Part shown: positions 1 through 11,088 of the stretch, piece after piece
How the letters are laid out: every line of letters begins with the position of its first letter
Position numbering within the stretch: position 1 is the first letter of the stretch
Assembly (NCBI GenBank): GCA_023807065.1
Contig: JAJJLU010003775.1
Location: 1 to 31,953, forward strand
Direction of reading: 5' to 3'
Source of the DNA: Isotricha intestinalis
Lineage: Eukaryota; Ciliophora; Litostomatea; Vestibuliferida; Isotrichidae
Length of the DNA stretch: 31,953 nucleotides
Notes under the pieces: generated by a model
Databases searched by the model: none
Seen by the model: only the letters and a program-made list of their open reading frames with translations
What the model was told of the DNA's origin: nothing
Position numbers and translations under genes: made by a program

Positions 1-81
1 CTCTTAAATCAATAATTATTTATATAAATTTCAAAAATGAAAATCAAAATAAAAAAAATTATTAAAAAGAAATAAAATAAT

Positions 82-195
82 ATTGAACCTATTTTATATT
101 CATTCAACCCAACTGAGTACTCAGAAGAAGTTCTTTTATGCCAAAATGGGGGAGAGCTATTGTTCAAATTGGAAGACTTCTATAAAGATTTATAA
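82..195 (+). pseudogene. Possible 3' tail of a truncated or decayed gene
   Basis: A 37-codon open stretch ends in TAA at 193-195 and reads like protein (it includes the segment NPTEYSEEVLLCQNGGELLF). It is clearly less AT-rich than the surrounding spacer. An in-frame TAA at 73-75 closes it upstream and it has no ATG. It would therefore have to be a last exon (a CAG acceptor-like site ends at 121) or the remnant of a gene lying to the left of the window. I do not recognise the protein. This rests only on composition and reading quality. Confidence 0.3.
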
Positions 196-1007
196 ATGAA
201 TATAAATTTTAACACCCATTAATTTTTCATTAAATTTATCAAATTTTGTTATTATATCAAATAAAAGTTACATAAATGTTGTTGGTTATTGATTTATTTT
301 CAATAAGTTTAAGTTTTTTCATAAATCTTAATTTCAAATGAGGATTAGATATTAAAAATACTTCTGAATAATAATTAAAACTAAAATAATTGAAATATAT
401 TTTTATTAAAAATAAACTATTATTTTTAAATTTAAATCTAAAAAAAATTATATTTTTTAATCTATATTTGTAAATTTAATATATTCATTTAATGAATAGT
501 GAAATAAGATTTATAATTATAATTATTAAGTATATTCAATAAATACAATATATAATAATCATCTAAAAAAAAATTAAATTATTCAAAAAATGTTCCTGTC
601 TAATGTGAAGTTTCATATATTACTCTAATTATGTCTAATCAATTTTCATTTATTTTATCATTTAATTTGAATCAATTCAAAAAAAATCTTTATTTTTACT
701 GATTTATCAAAGAAATAAATGATTATAGAAAAGAATAGTATATAAATTTTTTCTTATAAATTGTTCAGAGTTAATAATAATTTTATTATATAATCATGAA
801 CTATTATAATTTTTAATATTATTTGATTTTTTTAGATTTAATTTGTGTTAGTTGTTAAAAAATATTTTTTTATAATTTTACAACAATAAAATAAATTATG
901 AGGATAAAAAATAATTTAATTATTCTGATGTCCGTTAAAATATTGAATATTTATATAAAAATAGAAAGAATGTTTCTTACCAAACAATTTATAATATTAT
1001 TATTTAT
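196..1007. other. AT-rich spacer, nothing recognisable
   Basis: This is very AT-rich non-coding sequence with many stops in all frames. I see no tRNA-like structure, repeat array or convincing reading frame. The open frame at 898-1101 on the plus strand overlaps the 3' end of the gene on the other strand and is not protein-like. Confidence 0.5.
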
Positions 1008-1826
1008 TCAATTACCAAATAATTTTTTATTTAATTTTTCACAAAAATTTTCAAAATCTTCATTTTTATTACAATCATATTTTATAATATTATTGTCATA
1101 AATTTTATTTCTATTAGATTTCTCTTCAGAATAAGTTAAAACGACTTCATCTAAAATTGAAGCAATTTCACTATTATTATTACTTTCTTTTTTAGAAATA
1201 GAAATAGATGAAACAATTGAATTAGAAGGTTTACTATTAAAAATTGAACTATGAGATATAAGAGTAGATGAATGATTAGAATTTGAATTTTTATCTAAAT
1301 TCATTTCTTTATTAATGACAACTGATTTAATTTTTTTTACATTATTCATTATCTGCTCTGATATACTTTTTTCTTTTATTGAATATTTTTGTACATTTTG
1401 AAAAATTTGTTTTATATTTATTTTCAAATCATTTTTATTGTTTTCTTCTATTTTATTTTTATTTATATATTTTTGCTTTGTTTTTTTTTTATTTTTACTA
1501 ATTGATCTATTTATATTTTCTATAAAATTTTTCATATAATTTTTATGTTCTTTGGAATTTAAAAAATAAAAGTTTAATTTTTCATTCTTTTTAATCTTAA
1601 CATTTTTTTCTGAATTAATTTTACTTTGATCTAAGGTTACTCCTGAATTTGAGTAATCAGAAAAAATAAATGATTTATTTTCTGGACTTAGTTTATTTTT
1701 TTTATCATAATTTTCATTTTTAATTACATCTATTTTACAAAACGAGTATTTTTTTTTATGATTTTCATTTTTTTTCTTTGAATTTTCTAATGAATTTAAA
1801 ATATTATAGAAAGGTGAATTCTTCAT
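1008..1826 (-). CDS. Hypothetical low-complexity Lys/Asn/Ser-rich protein
   Basis: This is an open frame of 272 residues starting with ATG at 1826 and ending in TGA at 1008-1010. It is rich in Lys, Asn, Ser and Glu, with no signal peptide, membrane segment or Cys/His cluster, and probably mostly disordered. I do not recognise a family. It lies 112 nt downstream of the giant armadillo gene on the same strand. The 3' end is slightly uncertain: the octamer TTACCAAA (plus strand) occurs at 1012-1019 and again at 977-984. In gene orientation it supplies a GTAATT donor-like site just before the stop and an AG further on, so the final codons could change if an intron is present. The codon usage resembles the well-supported genes here. 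Confidence 0.6.
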   Translation of the reverse strand: MKNSPFYNILNSLENSKKKNENHKKKYSFCKIDVIKNENYDKKNKLSPENKSFIFSDYSNSGVTLDQSKINSEKNVKIKKNEKLNFYFLNSKEHKNYMKNFIENINRSISKNKKKTKQKYINKNKIEENNKNDLKINIKQIFQNVQKYSIKEKSISEQIMNNVKKIKSVVINKEMNLDKNSNSNHSSTLISHSSIFNSKPSNSIVSSISISKKESNNNSEIASILDEVVLTYSEEKSNRNKIYDNNIIKYDCNKNEDFENFCEKLNKKLFGN

Positions 1827-1938
1827 ATTAAAAAAAACTTAAATAAATAAAAATGAAAAATAATTAAATAAAAAAAAAAAACACAAAAATTAAAAGTTTT
1901 AAATCATACTTAAATAAAATAAAACAATAATATTTGTA

Positions 1939-4900
1939 TTATTTCTTAATTAAAACTGTACTTTTAATAGCTTGAGTTCTTTTAAAATAATTAATAACAA
2001 TTTCAATATAATTAATCCATTTATCAGCATCTTTCGAATTTTCACATTGAACATTAATTGCTTTAACTCCTTCAACAGTAGTAGGACCAATAATAGAAAA
2101 GCAAACTTCTGGTTTTGGAATACTCCTAAAAAATCCTTTACTTTTTTTAAAAGCATCTGTACCATGACCTTTAATTATTTGTTTTATCTGTTTTGTTTCA
2201 ATAATATATTTTGGCTTTGGAGGTAAATTACTTTTTATTTTTTTTGCTGATATTTTTAATAAATCTTGAGAAAACATTAATTGCATTTGCTTTATATCTC
2301 CTTTACTATTTATTATTTTTAATTGCTTTCCACTTGTTAAAAAATTTTTAATTTCTGGTTTTATTGGATTTACCACTTTTATATCTTCATAATCTATATC
2401 ATCTACTTTTTCTAATTTTACTTTTGCATTATTTATTAAAAATATTAATGAACGACCTTCAAATTCTATTTTTTTATCATATATTCCACATTTTTTGATT
2501 ATTATATTTATTAAATCTGGTAATTTTAGATTTTGCATCATAATTTTATATTCTTCATTTGATTTTGCAATCATTGATAACATTTTAAATACATTTAATA
2601 TTAAATCTGTATTCAGTTCATTTTCTTTTAATAAATCTATTGATGTTTCTAATCCTTTATATTGAATAAATGGTTGAATACAATATTTATGGTGTAATAA
2701 ATTTAATAATAAATGTATTATATTTTTACTATTCAAATCTTCATTATATCCTTCTTCATCTAATATTTTTAATAATTCCATCATTAATTCATCTGAGATT
2801 TTTTTACTGTTTTGCTCTTCATTTGATAATGATATTAATAAATCAAATATTGAGTTTCTAATTTGAATTTTAGTATTTTTATTATTATTATAGTTTGGAT
2901 TTTCAATTGATTTTTTTATTATTTCTATTAACCCGGAATTCACCATTAAATATGAAAAAATACTATTTTTTGAGAAACAATTTAATATTTTATAACATAA
3001 AACTTGAATTTGATAATTATCTTTGTAAATTTTTAATAAATTAAAAATATTAGGTGATGTATCTTCATACACTTCATCTATTAAAAATAAGTGTTTAATT
3101 AAACCTTCATAAATTAATTTTAGAGCCATCATTATTAAATTTTCATTCCAATCTTGAATTTTAATACTTTCTGATAATAAATTGAAATACTTTTTAATAT
3201 TATTTTTATCGGATATATTTTTAATTAAATTCCCTGCAATATAATTTATATTAGTTAAAATATCAGAATTTGAATAATATTTTTTTTGAAATGTTTGTAA
3301 TAATTGAGCAAGTTCATCATAATTTAATTTATGATTATTATCACCAATTTTTGTATAATGATAATTTCCTAAAGTATGAAGAGAAATTGATATATAATCA
3401 ATATCGTTGTTCTCATATTTTAATGTTTTAATTATAATTTCATCAAAATTTTTTTTACTTAAATATAAATTTGCTTTTTGAGAAACAGTTATTTGATCAA
3501 GTGAATCAATTGAATTTTTCATTATTTCTTTTATTTTACTTTCTTCCTTTTCATTTTCTTTTTTATTTTCTAATTGAATGTTAAAAGTTTTTAAATGTAA
3601 AAGAATGTCTTCATTAATTCCATTTTTACAAAAATCTTCTATATTATCTAAATTATGAAATAATAAGAAATAATATAATTTTGATAAATTATAAACAATT
3701 GCAATATTTTCATCTAATTTATTCATTGAAATTATATCTTTGATTTTAGTTATTAAACCTGATTTTACAGTTTCTTGAATATTTTCTGCATTATTATCAC
3801 AAATAATTTTTAAACAATTAATGATATTATTTAAAAACTCAATTGAATTTTTATATTTCATTAAATCATTATTAATTTTATCAATAATTTTCATTTGTTC
3901 AATTTTACTTTTTAATTTTGGTATATAAATTAAAGAAATCATTTCATATACTTTTGAAATTAAACTTGAAGTTTTGTTTTTTAAGTCAAAACATATATTT
4001 ATTAATATAAAAATATCATTCCAAAAATCTTCTTTTATTTCATCTATATTTGTTGAATTTTTAATGTAATTAATTAATATAATAAAAATAGTTTCTAATA
4101 AATGTTCATTTCCAGTTTTCTTTCCTAAATCAATTAATTTTTCCAAGCCATCGATTTTTTCAAAAACCTTTTCCGCTCCTTTTTTATTTCTACATAAAGT
4201 GGAAAAAATAATATTGTCATATAAAAATATTCTCCTTATTTCTTCATTGGAAGATAAAATTTCAGGTTTTTCATATAACATTAAAACTTCCTCTATAATA
4301 GAATTGAAAATTGGTGATTCAATTATAATTGGAATTGAATTTTCACTTTGAGAACAATTTTGAATTATTTCTTTAGAATTTTTACTAAATGAAAGTAGAT
4401 AAGATAATTTTTCATCTTTTGAAATTTTTTCTAAATCATCATTTGAACTTTCTTCTAATATTTTTTCACAAAATGATATTAAACCTCCTTCTAAAATCAT
4501 TTTATGATTATCAACAGATAAAGATACTTTATTAATCATTTCTAAAAATTTATTTACAATTATAATTCTTCTTTGAATTATATTTATATCATTATTATTT
4601 TTTATTTCATTAAAATTTGATCTAATTATATTTAACATTTGCTCTAATGTTAACAACATTTGATCATTCTCTTTTATACTTAAAATTGATTTTACATTAT
4701 TATTTATTAGACTATGATATATTAATATTTTGGATATTTCGTTTAAATTATTTTTTGAAATGTTACTTGAAGATTTAATTACATCACTCTCTATATTTTC
4801 ATCAATTATATTTTCATTTAAATCTTCTTTTTCTTTTTCTTGATTTAATTTATTGAATTCTTCTAAATGAATATTAAAAGGTTCTTCTATTATTTTTTCT

Positions 4901-7900
4901 ATTTTTTCTATTAAAGATTCATCATTAATAATAGCAGTTTCTTCTGCCTTATTTTTATTAAATTCTTCAATGGTTTGAATAATTTCTTTAATTTCACTTG
5001 AAATTTCAGGATCTATTGAATCATAAATACTTCCTAATTTCGAAATATCTTCTTCTAAAATAATATTTTTATTTAATAAATTTTTCAAATTATTATTATC
5101 TTTAATAACATTTGCAACTGTTGAAATTTCAGTTTTTGCAACATTAATGCCATTTTCTTCTTTTGAAGTAATAGTATGAGATAAAACTTTTATAAAAATT
5201 AATTTAATTGAATTAGGATCTGAATCAATTAAATTTTCAATATTATAATTTGATTTGGAAATATTATTAAAAATAATTGATAAACTTTGTCTACTTTCAA
5301 TCGGTAAATCTTCTTTTGAATATTCTTCTTTAATCAAATTAAATAAAGATTCATTTTTCATAATTGTTTTTATTGAACTTTGGAATTTACTTAAATTACT
5401 TATAGTTTGTAAATTTATATTTTTTATTTCTGAAACTTCTTTATTATTTACTGTGTCTTCAGGGACAAAATTTAAAAATCTTTCAAGTAAATCATCATTT
5501 TCATTTTCAATTTTTGAAGAAATCATTTTTAGAATATTTCTTAAGAAAGGTTCATTAATTTGATTACTTTTAATTAAATTATTAATCTTATCAATTAATT
5601 CTTTTACTCTTCCATTATTGTTAAAATCTATAATAGAATTGGAATAATCTTTATTTAAAATATTTTGAATTGATGATAATAATTTTGTGGTTCTTTCTAT
5701 AATAGTATTGTTATTTATTTCATTTTCATCCTTGTTTTCTTTTGAATCAGTTTCTAATTCATTCAATAAATTACAACATATTTCAAAAACTTTATTATTA
5801 TAATTATTTTTTTCATCTTTATCTTCATTTGTTCTGTAATAATCATTTGTATTTAATAGAATTTTATTTAAATTTTCATCTCTCTTTCTTTTAATTATTA
5901 ATGGCTCCTTTTCTTGATTTTTTTTCTTTCCTTTTAAATAATCTTCATAAAATATGATTAAATTTTTAACTGTCATTTTCATATTATTTAGATTTTCTTC
6001 TGAAAAATCAATATTATCATAATTTTCATTTGGACTTAAATTATAATTTTTTTCAGATTCTTCATTTTTAAATTTACCATTTTTTTCTAATAATTTTTCC
6101 ATTTCATTATTATATTCATTTACAAAATTATAATTTTCAGGTTTATAATATATTTCAGAAAAATGTATTAAATTTTTAATATTCATACTTAATTGTTCTT
6201 TCTCTATTAATTTATTTTCAAAAAGATAATTTGTTAATTTCATTAAAGAAATAATTATACCTTCTTTTATATTTTTATTATCATTTTTATATATAGTGAA
6301 AGCTTTATTATAAAATGAAAGTATTTCATCTTTTGATTCATTAATTAAATTATTAATACCATTACTTTCACAAATAAAAGATAAATAAGTTACTTTTTTA
6401 TTTATTTCATCAATTGAATTGTTTGAATTTGAATTATTTTGATTAAAAGAGTTTTTAAATTTGGTTTTTAATTTTTCATTTTCTGCAAACATTTTTAATC
6501 TTTCTTCAATTTCTTTTACTTTATTTCTAACATTATTAGAAAAATAAAATCTGGATTTATAATCATATATTAATTTCATTAAAGAAATATTATTATCTTC
6601 ATTATTCTTATGATTTAAATTTACATTTTCATTGGTTAAAATATTCGTAACTTCATTAAAAAAAAATATTTCTGGATAACTTATATCTGTTAATGTTATT
6701 ATATTTTGTATTGTTTTTTCATCAATAAAATCCTTCCTACCCTTATTAATTCCTTGATTAATAATTTTTAAACAATGAATAAAATATTTATTTTCATTTT
6801 TTTCACTGTCATTATCTTCTTTAATATCATCTTTTATGTCACTTAAATTTATAATTTCTTTAGTTTTAAATAAATTATCTTCATTTTCATTTTCATCATC
6901 AAAATCTTTTCCATAAATTTTTAATTCATTTTTAACAAAATTATTAATTAAATCAATTCCTTTTGATTTAATAAAAATATCCATATTATTATCATTATTT
7001 AAAAGTGTAGAAAGCATTTTTAATCCATTTAATTTTAATAATTTGGAATTTTCATCATTTAAATTTACACTTTCTTTTAATTGTTCTAAAACATTTGATA
7101 ATCCTCCCTTAGAAACAATATGTTCTGCAAATTTAGGATTTCTTAATGATAAATAACATAATAAATTATTTATTTCTTTTGTTACTTCAACATTGTCAAT
7201 ATAATTTTCATTTATTTCAAATAATTTATCAATAAAATCATCATTAATTTTTTCATTTAAATATTTATTAAATAAATCTTCATCTTTGATGTAATCGCTT
7301 AAAATTCTACATGATAATAATAAAGTATCTAAATAATTTGATTTATTTTTAATTATTTTAATTGTATTTTCAATTATATCATTATGCTTATTATTGTCCT
7401 TTGATGGAATATTTTCTTTTATTTTTTTTAAAATACTCATTTCATTTGTTAGTAATTTTTCAATAACTTGAGAAATTTCTTTTTCATCTTTTGTTAAATC
7501 AATTACTTTATTTAAATTACTTTGAAATTCATCAACAAATAATAAACTTATTTGTTTTTTATTTGAAGTAAAAGCATTAATGGTTTCTAAATTATTTAAT
7601 ATTTTATGTTTAATTTCAGAATTTGAAAAATCTCCATTCAAATTATCATAAAATTCTTTAATTTGTTGTTTAATAATATCACTAGCAAATTCTTCTTGCC
7701 CAGGTAATTTCATAATTTCATTTGCAATTAAATCAGTACTTTTAGTAATATTTTCATCATTTGCAAATTTTGCTCTTATTTCAAATAATTTAGATAAAAT
7801 ATTTTGTTTTGAGACTATATTTAAATTTTCTTCATTAGATAAAGTAATCATTCTTAATAATTCAAGAGAGTCTATTGCAGTGTTTTTATTTGGATAATTT

Positions 7901-10632
7901 TCCATTATTTGTAATAATAATCTTGGACATCCATTTCTTACTAATAAATTACATATTTCAGGTTTTTTATTTGTAAATTGAATAAAAGTTTTTATTATTT
8001 CATTACATAAACTTTGATTTTCTAAAGATTTTGAAAATAATTTCATTAATGAATCTATATATTGTTCAATAACTCCTTCATTATTTTCATTTTTTAAAAT
8101 TTCTTCATTTTCTTTTAAAAAAGGAATATTTTTCCTTATTTGAATTAATAATCCTATTAAATTTTCATTATCTGTTGATTTTTCAATGAAATCTATATTG
8201 GTTTTTATCACATTTTTAATATTTTCAATATATTTATCATCATTCATTTCATTATAAAATATTATTGAACCATCTTCAATTTTTTTTAATAAAGCTAATT
8301 CAATTTTTAATCTTTTATTTGAAGAATCACAAATTTCATGATATTTTGGATTTGTTTCATTTGATTTTATTCTTTTAAAAGATTCAATGGTAGAAATCTC
8401 TTTTTTTAATAAATCTTTTAAAGTATTTAAAACTTCACTACTTCCTATATCATAAAAATGTTTTATATTTAAAGAACAAATTTGATAAAATAAATCATTT
8501 TCTAATGACAATATTTCTTCTACTTTACTTTGATTTATTTTAAATGTTGAAGCATGATGTTTAAATTTTTTAACTTTTTTTAAAAAACTTTCATCAGAAA
8601 TCAATTTCTTCAACAAATCACATCCTTTATTAGTTATTTTTATTTCTAAATTTTCATTATATTCTTCTTTTTCTTCATTTTCATGTTTTTCTTCTTCATT
8701 TGTTCCTAAAACTTTTAAAACTGTAGAAGATTCATAAAAAGCTTTAATCATTACACTATTAATTGCATCAATAAAATTTAAACTATAATTAGGATTAATT
8801 TTAACATCTGGATTATTCATTAATCCATTAATAAAATCTTGAGTCAAATAAATATCTAAAATTTTTAAGTTTATATAATTTGGATATCTAAATTTAGGTT
8901 TTTTATTCATGAAATTTAAGATAATAGGAATTAATTCTTCTTTTATTTTTTTTGAATTTTCATCATCTTTTCTTTTAATCATATTTAAAAGAACTTTTAA
9001 GTCATTTGATAATGTTTTAAAATGCTCACTTGAATTTAAAATTGATTTTAAATAATCAAAAGTGTTTAAAATTAAAATGGATAAATTTTGAGATGGATTT
9101 GGAAATTTTTGAATTGTTTCATCCGATATTTTTAATATTTGTGAAGCACCAAAATTTGATTTTTGTTCGACATCGAAAAATTTTTTTCCATTTGAAATAA
9201 CATTTTCTATTAAATATTCTAATAATTCAATCCAATTAGAGTTTTCTTTTTCGTTTTCTTTTTTATGATTATAATTCTGAACTAATAAATCAGTATAGGA
9301 AAAGAAATATGATTTAAAAACATTTTGAATTTGAACTTTCATTCCTTTTGGATCTTTATTTTCTTCTAATTTTTCAACAGTGTTTTTAACGCTTTCAAAA
9401 TTTTTTCTGATTGAACTATAAATATTTTTAAATAAATTTATACAAAGTTTCCCTTTATCACTTTCTTCATTATAACATTCTGGGAAGATTGTAAATATTC
9501 TTTTAAAAATCACCATAAAATTTTTAACTAAAATCATATAAATATTGTTAAAATCTTCATCTTTTCCATTTAAATCAATTGAACAAATTAAATTAAATAA
9601 TTCAATTAACATTTTAAAATGTTCTTCTTCAAAAGCAATTTTAACAAAATCTTCAACTAACATTAAATTAGAAATTAAACTTAAACTTTCTCTTAATTCT
9701 TCTAAATTACTAAAAGAACAATCATTTTGAATTTTTTCATGACAATTTTTAATTTTTTCAATTTCTTTTTTCATAGCTTCTTCATTTGAAATTCTATTAA
9801 TAATTTTTGCTCCTTTTTTTAAAACTTTTTCATCATTACAAAAATTATCTAAAATTTCACTTAAAATTAACATTGCATTAGCATCTCTTATTGCTTTTTT
9901 TCCATTTTCATTTCTAGATAAATTATCTAATACATAAAATCCATTTATAACAGATTTTGGATTATTTTTCCCAGAACAATTACTAATATTTTTTAAAATA
10001 TTAGGAATTAATCCTTTATCAATTAAATAATCCCTTCCTTTTTTCTGATTAGTGATTTTTTTCATTGTATCGAAATTAATATTTATAATATTTATATCAT
10101 CAGAATATAAATCATTTACTAATTTAATAGATTCAATTAAACCACTGTCAATTAATTTATCTATTAATTGAGGAATTGAGCATAAAATATTTAAAATTTT
10201 AATATAATGAATTGAACCATATCCTTGTGATTTAGATAATAATATTTCAATAATTGCTTCATGTCCATTTTTTTCTGCAAAAAGTTGAGAAAGTTCCTGA
10301 TCAATTAAATCATTATGTGATAAAATTTTATATAATATTCTTCCTATTTGTTCTATAATTTCTTCATGAGATGTATTTACCATTGCAATTGAATGAATTA
10401 TTGTTATTCCGTCTTTTTTTATTATTATTTTTGAATTATCTCTTATTTCTCTATTTGGTGGAGTTACCATTGCTTCTAATGAATTTAAAGAATATACTAA
10501 TAATCTAATAAATTTTGGGTTTTTTTTAGCTGAGTTTAATATATCTACTATTGTATCTTCTTTTTTTTGCAGAGCTTTTTGACGTTCTGCTTTTAATCTT
10601 TCATAAGAAGTAATAGAATTTTGAGTATTCAT
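1939..10632 (-). CDS. Giant armadillo/HEAT-repeat protein with C-terminal PH-like domain
   Basis: An uninterrupted 2,897-residue frame. Almost the whole length is alpha-helical repeat of ARM/HEAT character, in which 'GGL/SGL...hhxxL' turns begin helices, for example near residues 890-925 (RNGCPRLLLQIM), 1170 (SKGGLSNVLEQL), 2045 (GGLISFCEKIL), 2567 (NSGLIEIIKKSI) and 2657 (KGLETSIDLLK). Acidic or Asn-rich linkers interrupt the solenoid. The last about 120 residues (roughly 2765-2884) look like a PH-type fold: alternating strands, a KSKGFFRSIPKPE loop, then a final helix with the invariant-type Trp near 2872 (DADKWINYIEIVINYF). No catalytic motif is visible. By analogy with other ARM-plus-PH proteins it is probably a scaffold, possibly at membranes or the cytoskeleton, but the role is inference. 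The N-terminus, with a charged helix (YERLKAERQKALQKKEDTIVDIL), looks natural and supports the ATG at 10632. No intron is needed over 8.7 kb, which is notable. The gene is divergent from the B-box gene at 11089. Confidence 0.92.
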   Translation of the reverse strand: MNTQNSITSYERLKAERQKALQKKEDTIVDILNSAKKNPKFIRLLVYSLNSLEAMVTPPNREIRDNSKIIIKKDGITIIHSIAMVNTSHEEIIEQIGRILYKILSHNDLIDQELSQLFAEKNGHEAIIEILLSKSQGYGSIHYIKILNILCSIPQLIDKLIDSGLIESIKLVNDLYSDDINIININFDTMKKITNQKKGRDYLIDKGLIPNILKNISNCSGKNNPKSVINGFYVLDNLSRNENGKKAIRDANAMLILSEILDNFCNDEKVLKKGAKIINRISNEEAMKKEIEKIKNCHEKIQNDCSFSNLEELRESLSLISNLMLVEDFVKIAFEEEHFKMLIELFNLICSIDLNGKDEDFNNIYMILVKNFMVIFKRIFTIFPECYNEESDKGKLCINLFKNIYSSIRKNFESVKNTVEKLEENKDPKGMKVQIQNVFKSYFFSYTDLLVQNYNHKKENEKENSNWIELLEYLIENVISNGKKFFDVEQKSNFGASQILKISDETIQKFPNPSQNLSILILNTFDYLKSILNSSEHFKTLSNDLKVLLNMIKRKDDENSKKIKEELIPIILNFMNKKPKFRYPNYINLKILDIYLTQDFINGLMNNPDVKINPNYSLNFIDAINSVMIKAFYESSTVLKVLGTNEEEKHENEEKEEYNENLEIKITNKGCDLLKKLISDESFLKKVKKFKHHASTFKINQSKVEEILSLENDLFYQICSLNIKHFYDIGSSEVLNTLKDLLKKEISTIESFKRIKSNETNPKYHEICDSSNKRLKIELALLKKIEDGSIIFYNEMNDDKYIENIKNVIKTNIDFIEKSTDNENLIGLLIQIRKNIPFLKENEEILKNENNEGVIEQYIDSLMKLFSKSLENQSLCNEIIKTFIQFTNKKPEICNLLVRNGCPRLLLQIMENYPNKNTAIDSLELLRMITLSNEENLNIVSKQNILSKLFEIRAKFANDENITKSTDLIANEIMKLPGQEEFASDIIKQQIKEFYDNLNGDFSNSEIKHKILNNLETINAFTSNKKQISLLFVDEFQSNLNKVIDLTKDEKEISQVIEKLLTNEMSILKKIKENIPSKDNNKHNDIIENTIKIIKNKSNYLDTLLLSCRILSDYIKDEDLFNKYLNEKINDDFIDKLFEINENYIDNVEVTKEINNLLCYLSLRNPKFAEHIVSKGGLSNVLEQLKESVNLNDENSKLLKLNGLKMLSTLLNNDNNMDIFIKSKGIDLINNFVKNELKIYGKDFDDENENEDNLFKTKEIINLSDIKDDIKEDNDSEKNENKYFIHCLKIINQGINKGRKDFIDEKTIQNIITLTDISYPEIFFFNEVTNILTNENVNLNHKNNEDNNISLMKLIYDYKSRFYFSNNVRNKVKEIEERLKMFAENEKLKTKFKNSFNQNNSNSNNSIDEINKKVTYLSFICESNGINNLINESKDEILSFYNKAFTIYKNDNKNIKEGIIISLMKLTNYLFENKLIEKEQLSMNIKNLIHFSEIYYKPENYNFVNEYNNEMEKLLEKNGKFKNEESEKNYNLSPNENYDNIDFSEENLNNMKMTVKNLIIFYEDYLKGKKKNQEKEPLIIKRKRDENLNKILLNTNDYYRTNEDKDEKNNYNNKVFEICCNLLNELETDSKENKDENEINNNTIIERTTKLLSSIQNILNKDYSNSIIDFNNNGRVKELIDKINNLIKSNQINEPFLRNILKMISSKIENENDDLLERFLNFVPEDTVNNKEVSEIKNINLQTISNLSKFQSSIKTIMKNESLFNLIKEEYSKEDLPIESRQSLSIIFNNISKSNYNIENLIDSDPNSIKLIFIKVLSHTITSKEENGINVAKTEISTVANVIKDNNNLKNLLNKNIILEEDISKLGSIYDSIDPEISSEIKEIIQTIEEFNKNKAEETAIINDESLIEKIEKIIEEPFNIHLEEFNKLNQEKEKEDLNENIIDENIESDVIKSSSNISKNNLNEISKILIYHSLINNNVKSILSIKENDQMLLTLEQMLNIIRSNFNEIKNNNDINIIQRRIIIVNKFLEMINKVSLSVDNHKMILEGGLISFCEKILEESSNDDLEKISKDEKLSYLLSFSKNSKEIIQNCSQSENSIPIIIESPIFNSIIEEVLMLYEKPEILSSNEEIRRIFLYDNIIFSTLCRNKKGAEKVFEKIDGLEKLIDLGKKTGNEHLLETIFIILINYIKNSTNIDEIKEDFWNDIFILINICFDLKNKTSSLISKVYEMISLIYIPKLKSKIEQMKIIDKINNDLMKYKNSIEFLNNIINCLKIICDNNAENIQETVKSGLITKIKDIISMNKLDENIAIVYNLSKLYYFLLFHNLDNIEDFCKNGINEDILLHLKTFNIQLENKKENEKEESKIKEIMKNSIDSLDQITVSQKANLYLSKKNFDEIIIKTLKYENNDIDYISISLHTLGNYHYTKIGDNNHKLNYDELAQLLQTFQKKYYSNSDILTNINYIAGNLIKNISDKNNIKKYFNLLSESIKIQDWNENLIMMALKLIYEGLIKHLFLIDEVYEDTSPNIFNLLKIYKDNYQIQVLCYKILNCFSKNSIFSYLMVNSGLIEIIKKSIENPNYNNNKNTKIQIRNSIFDLLISLSNEEQNSKKISDELMMELLKILDEEGYNEDLNSKNIIHLLLNLLHHKYCIQPFIQYKGLETSIDLLKENELNTDLILNVFKMLSMIAKSNEEYKIMMQNLKLPDLINIIIKKCGIYDKKIEFEGRSLIFLINNAKVKLEKVDDIDYEDIKVVNPIKPEIKNFLTSGKQLKIINSKGDIKQMQLMFSQDLLKISAKKIKSNLPPKPKYIIETKQIKQIIKGHGTDAFKKSKGFFRSIPKPEVCFSIIGPTTVEGVKAINVQCENSKDADKWINYIEIVINYFKRTQAIKSTVLIKK

Positions 10633-11088
10633 TTTATTAGTATTAGATTTAATGATTTTTTTAAAGTATTAATTTTATTATTTTTTTTTTATTTTTCATT
10701 AATTTTTTATTATTAAATAGAGATTAAGTCATTTTTTATTTTTTTTACATACATCTTTTATTGAAGAAATGTTGTAACTGAGAAAATTATATTTCTTCAA
10801 AAAGAATTATTTTCTTATTTATTTATTGAAAATAATTAATTTTATAATGTCTAATTAAAAAAGATTATAATAAATATCAATTAATTTTAAGTTAAATTTC
10901 AATTAAACAATTTTACCTTTCTTTTTTTAAGTTTTTTGATATAATTATTTTAATATTTTATTCATAGAAGATAAAAATTGATAGTTTATATTTTTTTTTT
11001 AAATAAAGTATAATTAATATTATTTCTGATTAATTATAAATCCTTCAAAATATATTTTTTAATTTTTTATAAAAAAATTACATTTAAT
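10633..11088. promoter_or_regulatory. Divergent intergenic region, shared promoter zone
   Basis: 456 nt lie between the start codons of two divergently transcribed genes (armadillo protein to the left, B-box protein to the right), so both promoters must lie here. It consists of T- and A-runs. I cannot identify a specific promoter element in sequence of this composition. Confidence 0.4.

Noticed and set aside
977..1019. Direct repeat of TTACCAAA flanking an AT-rich segment, as might bound an eliminated sequence
   Set aside because: Eight nucleotides is too short to be significant, and the flanking boundaries are not a typical TA pair. It is noted only as a possible uncertainty in the 3' end of the adjacent gene.
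5255..5563. Plus-strand open frames inside the armadillo gene (also 1972-2226, 2670-2861, 9545-9730)
   Set aside because: They are antisense shadows of an uninterrupted 2,897-codon gene, rich in Phe/Leu/Ser as expected from reversed Lys/Glu/Asn codons.
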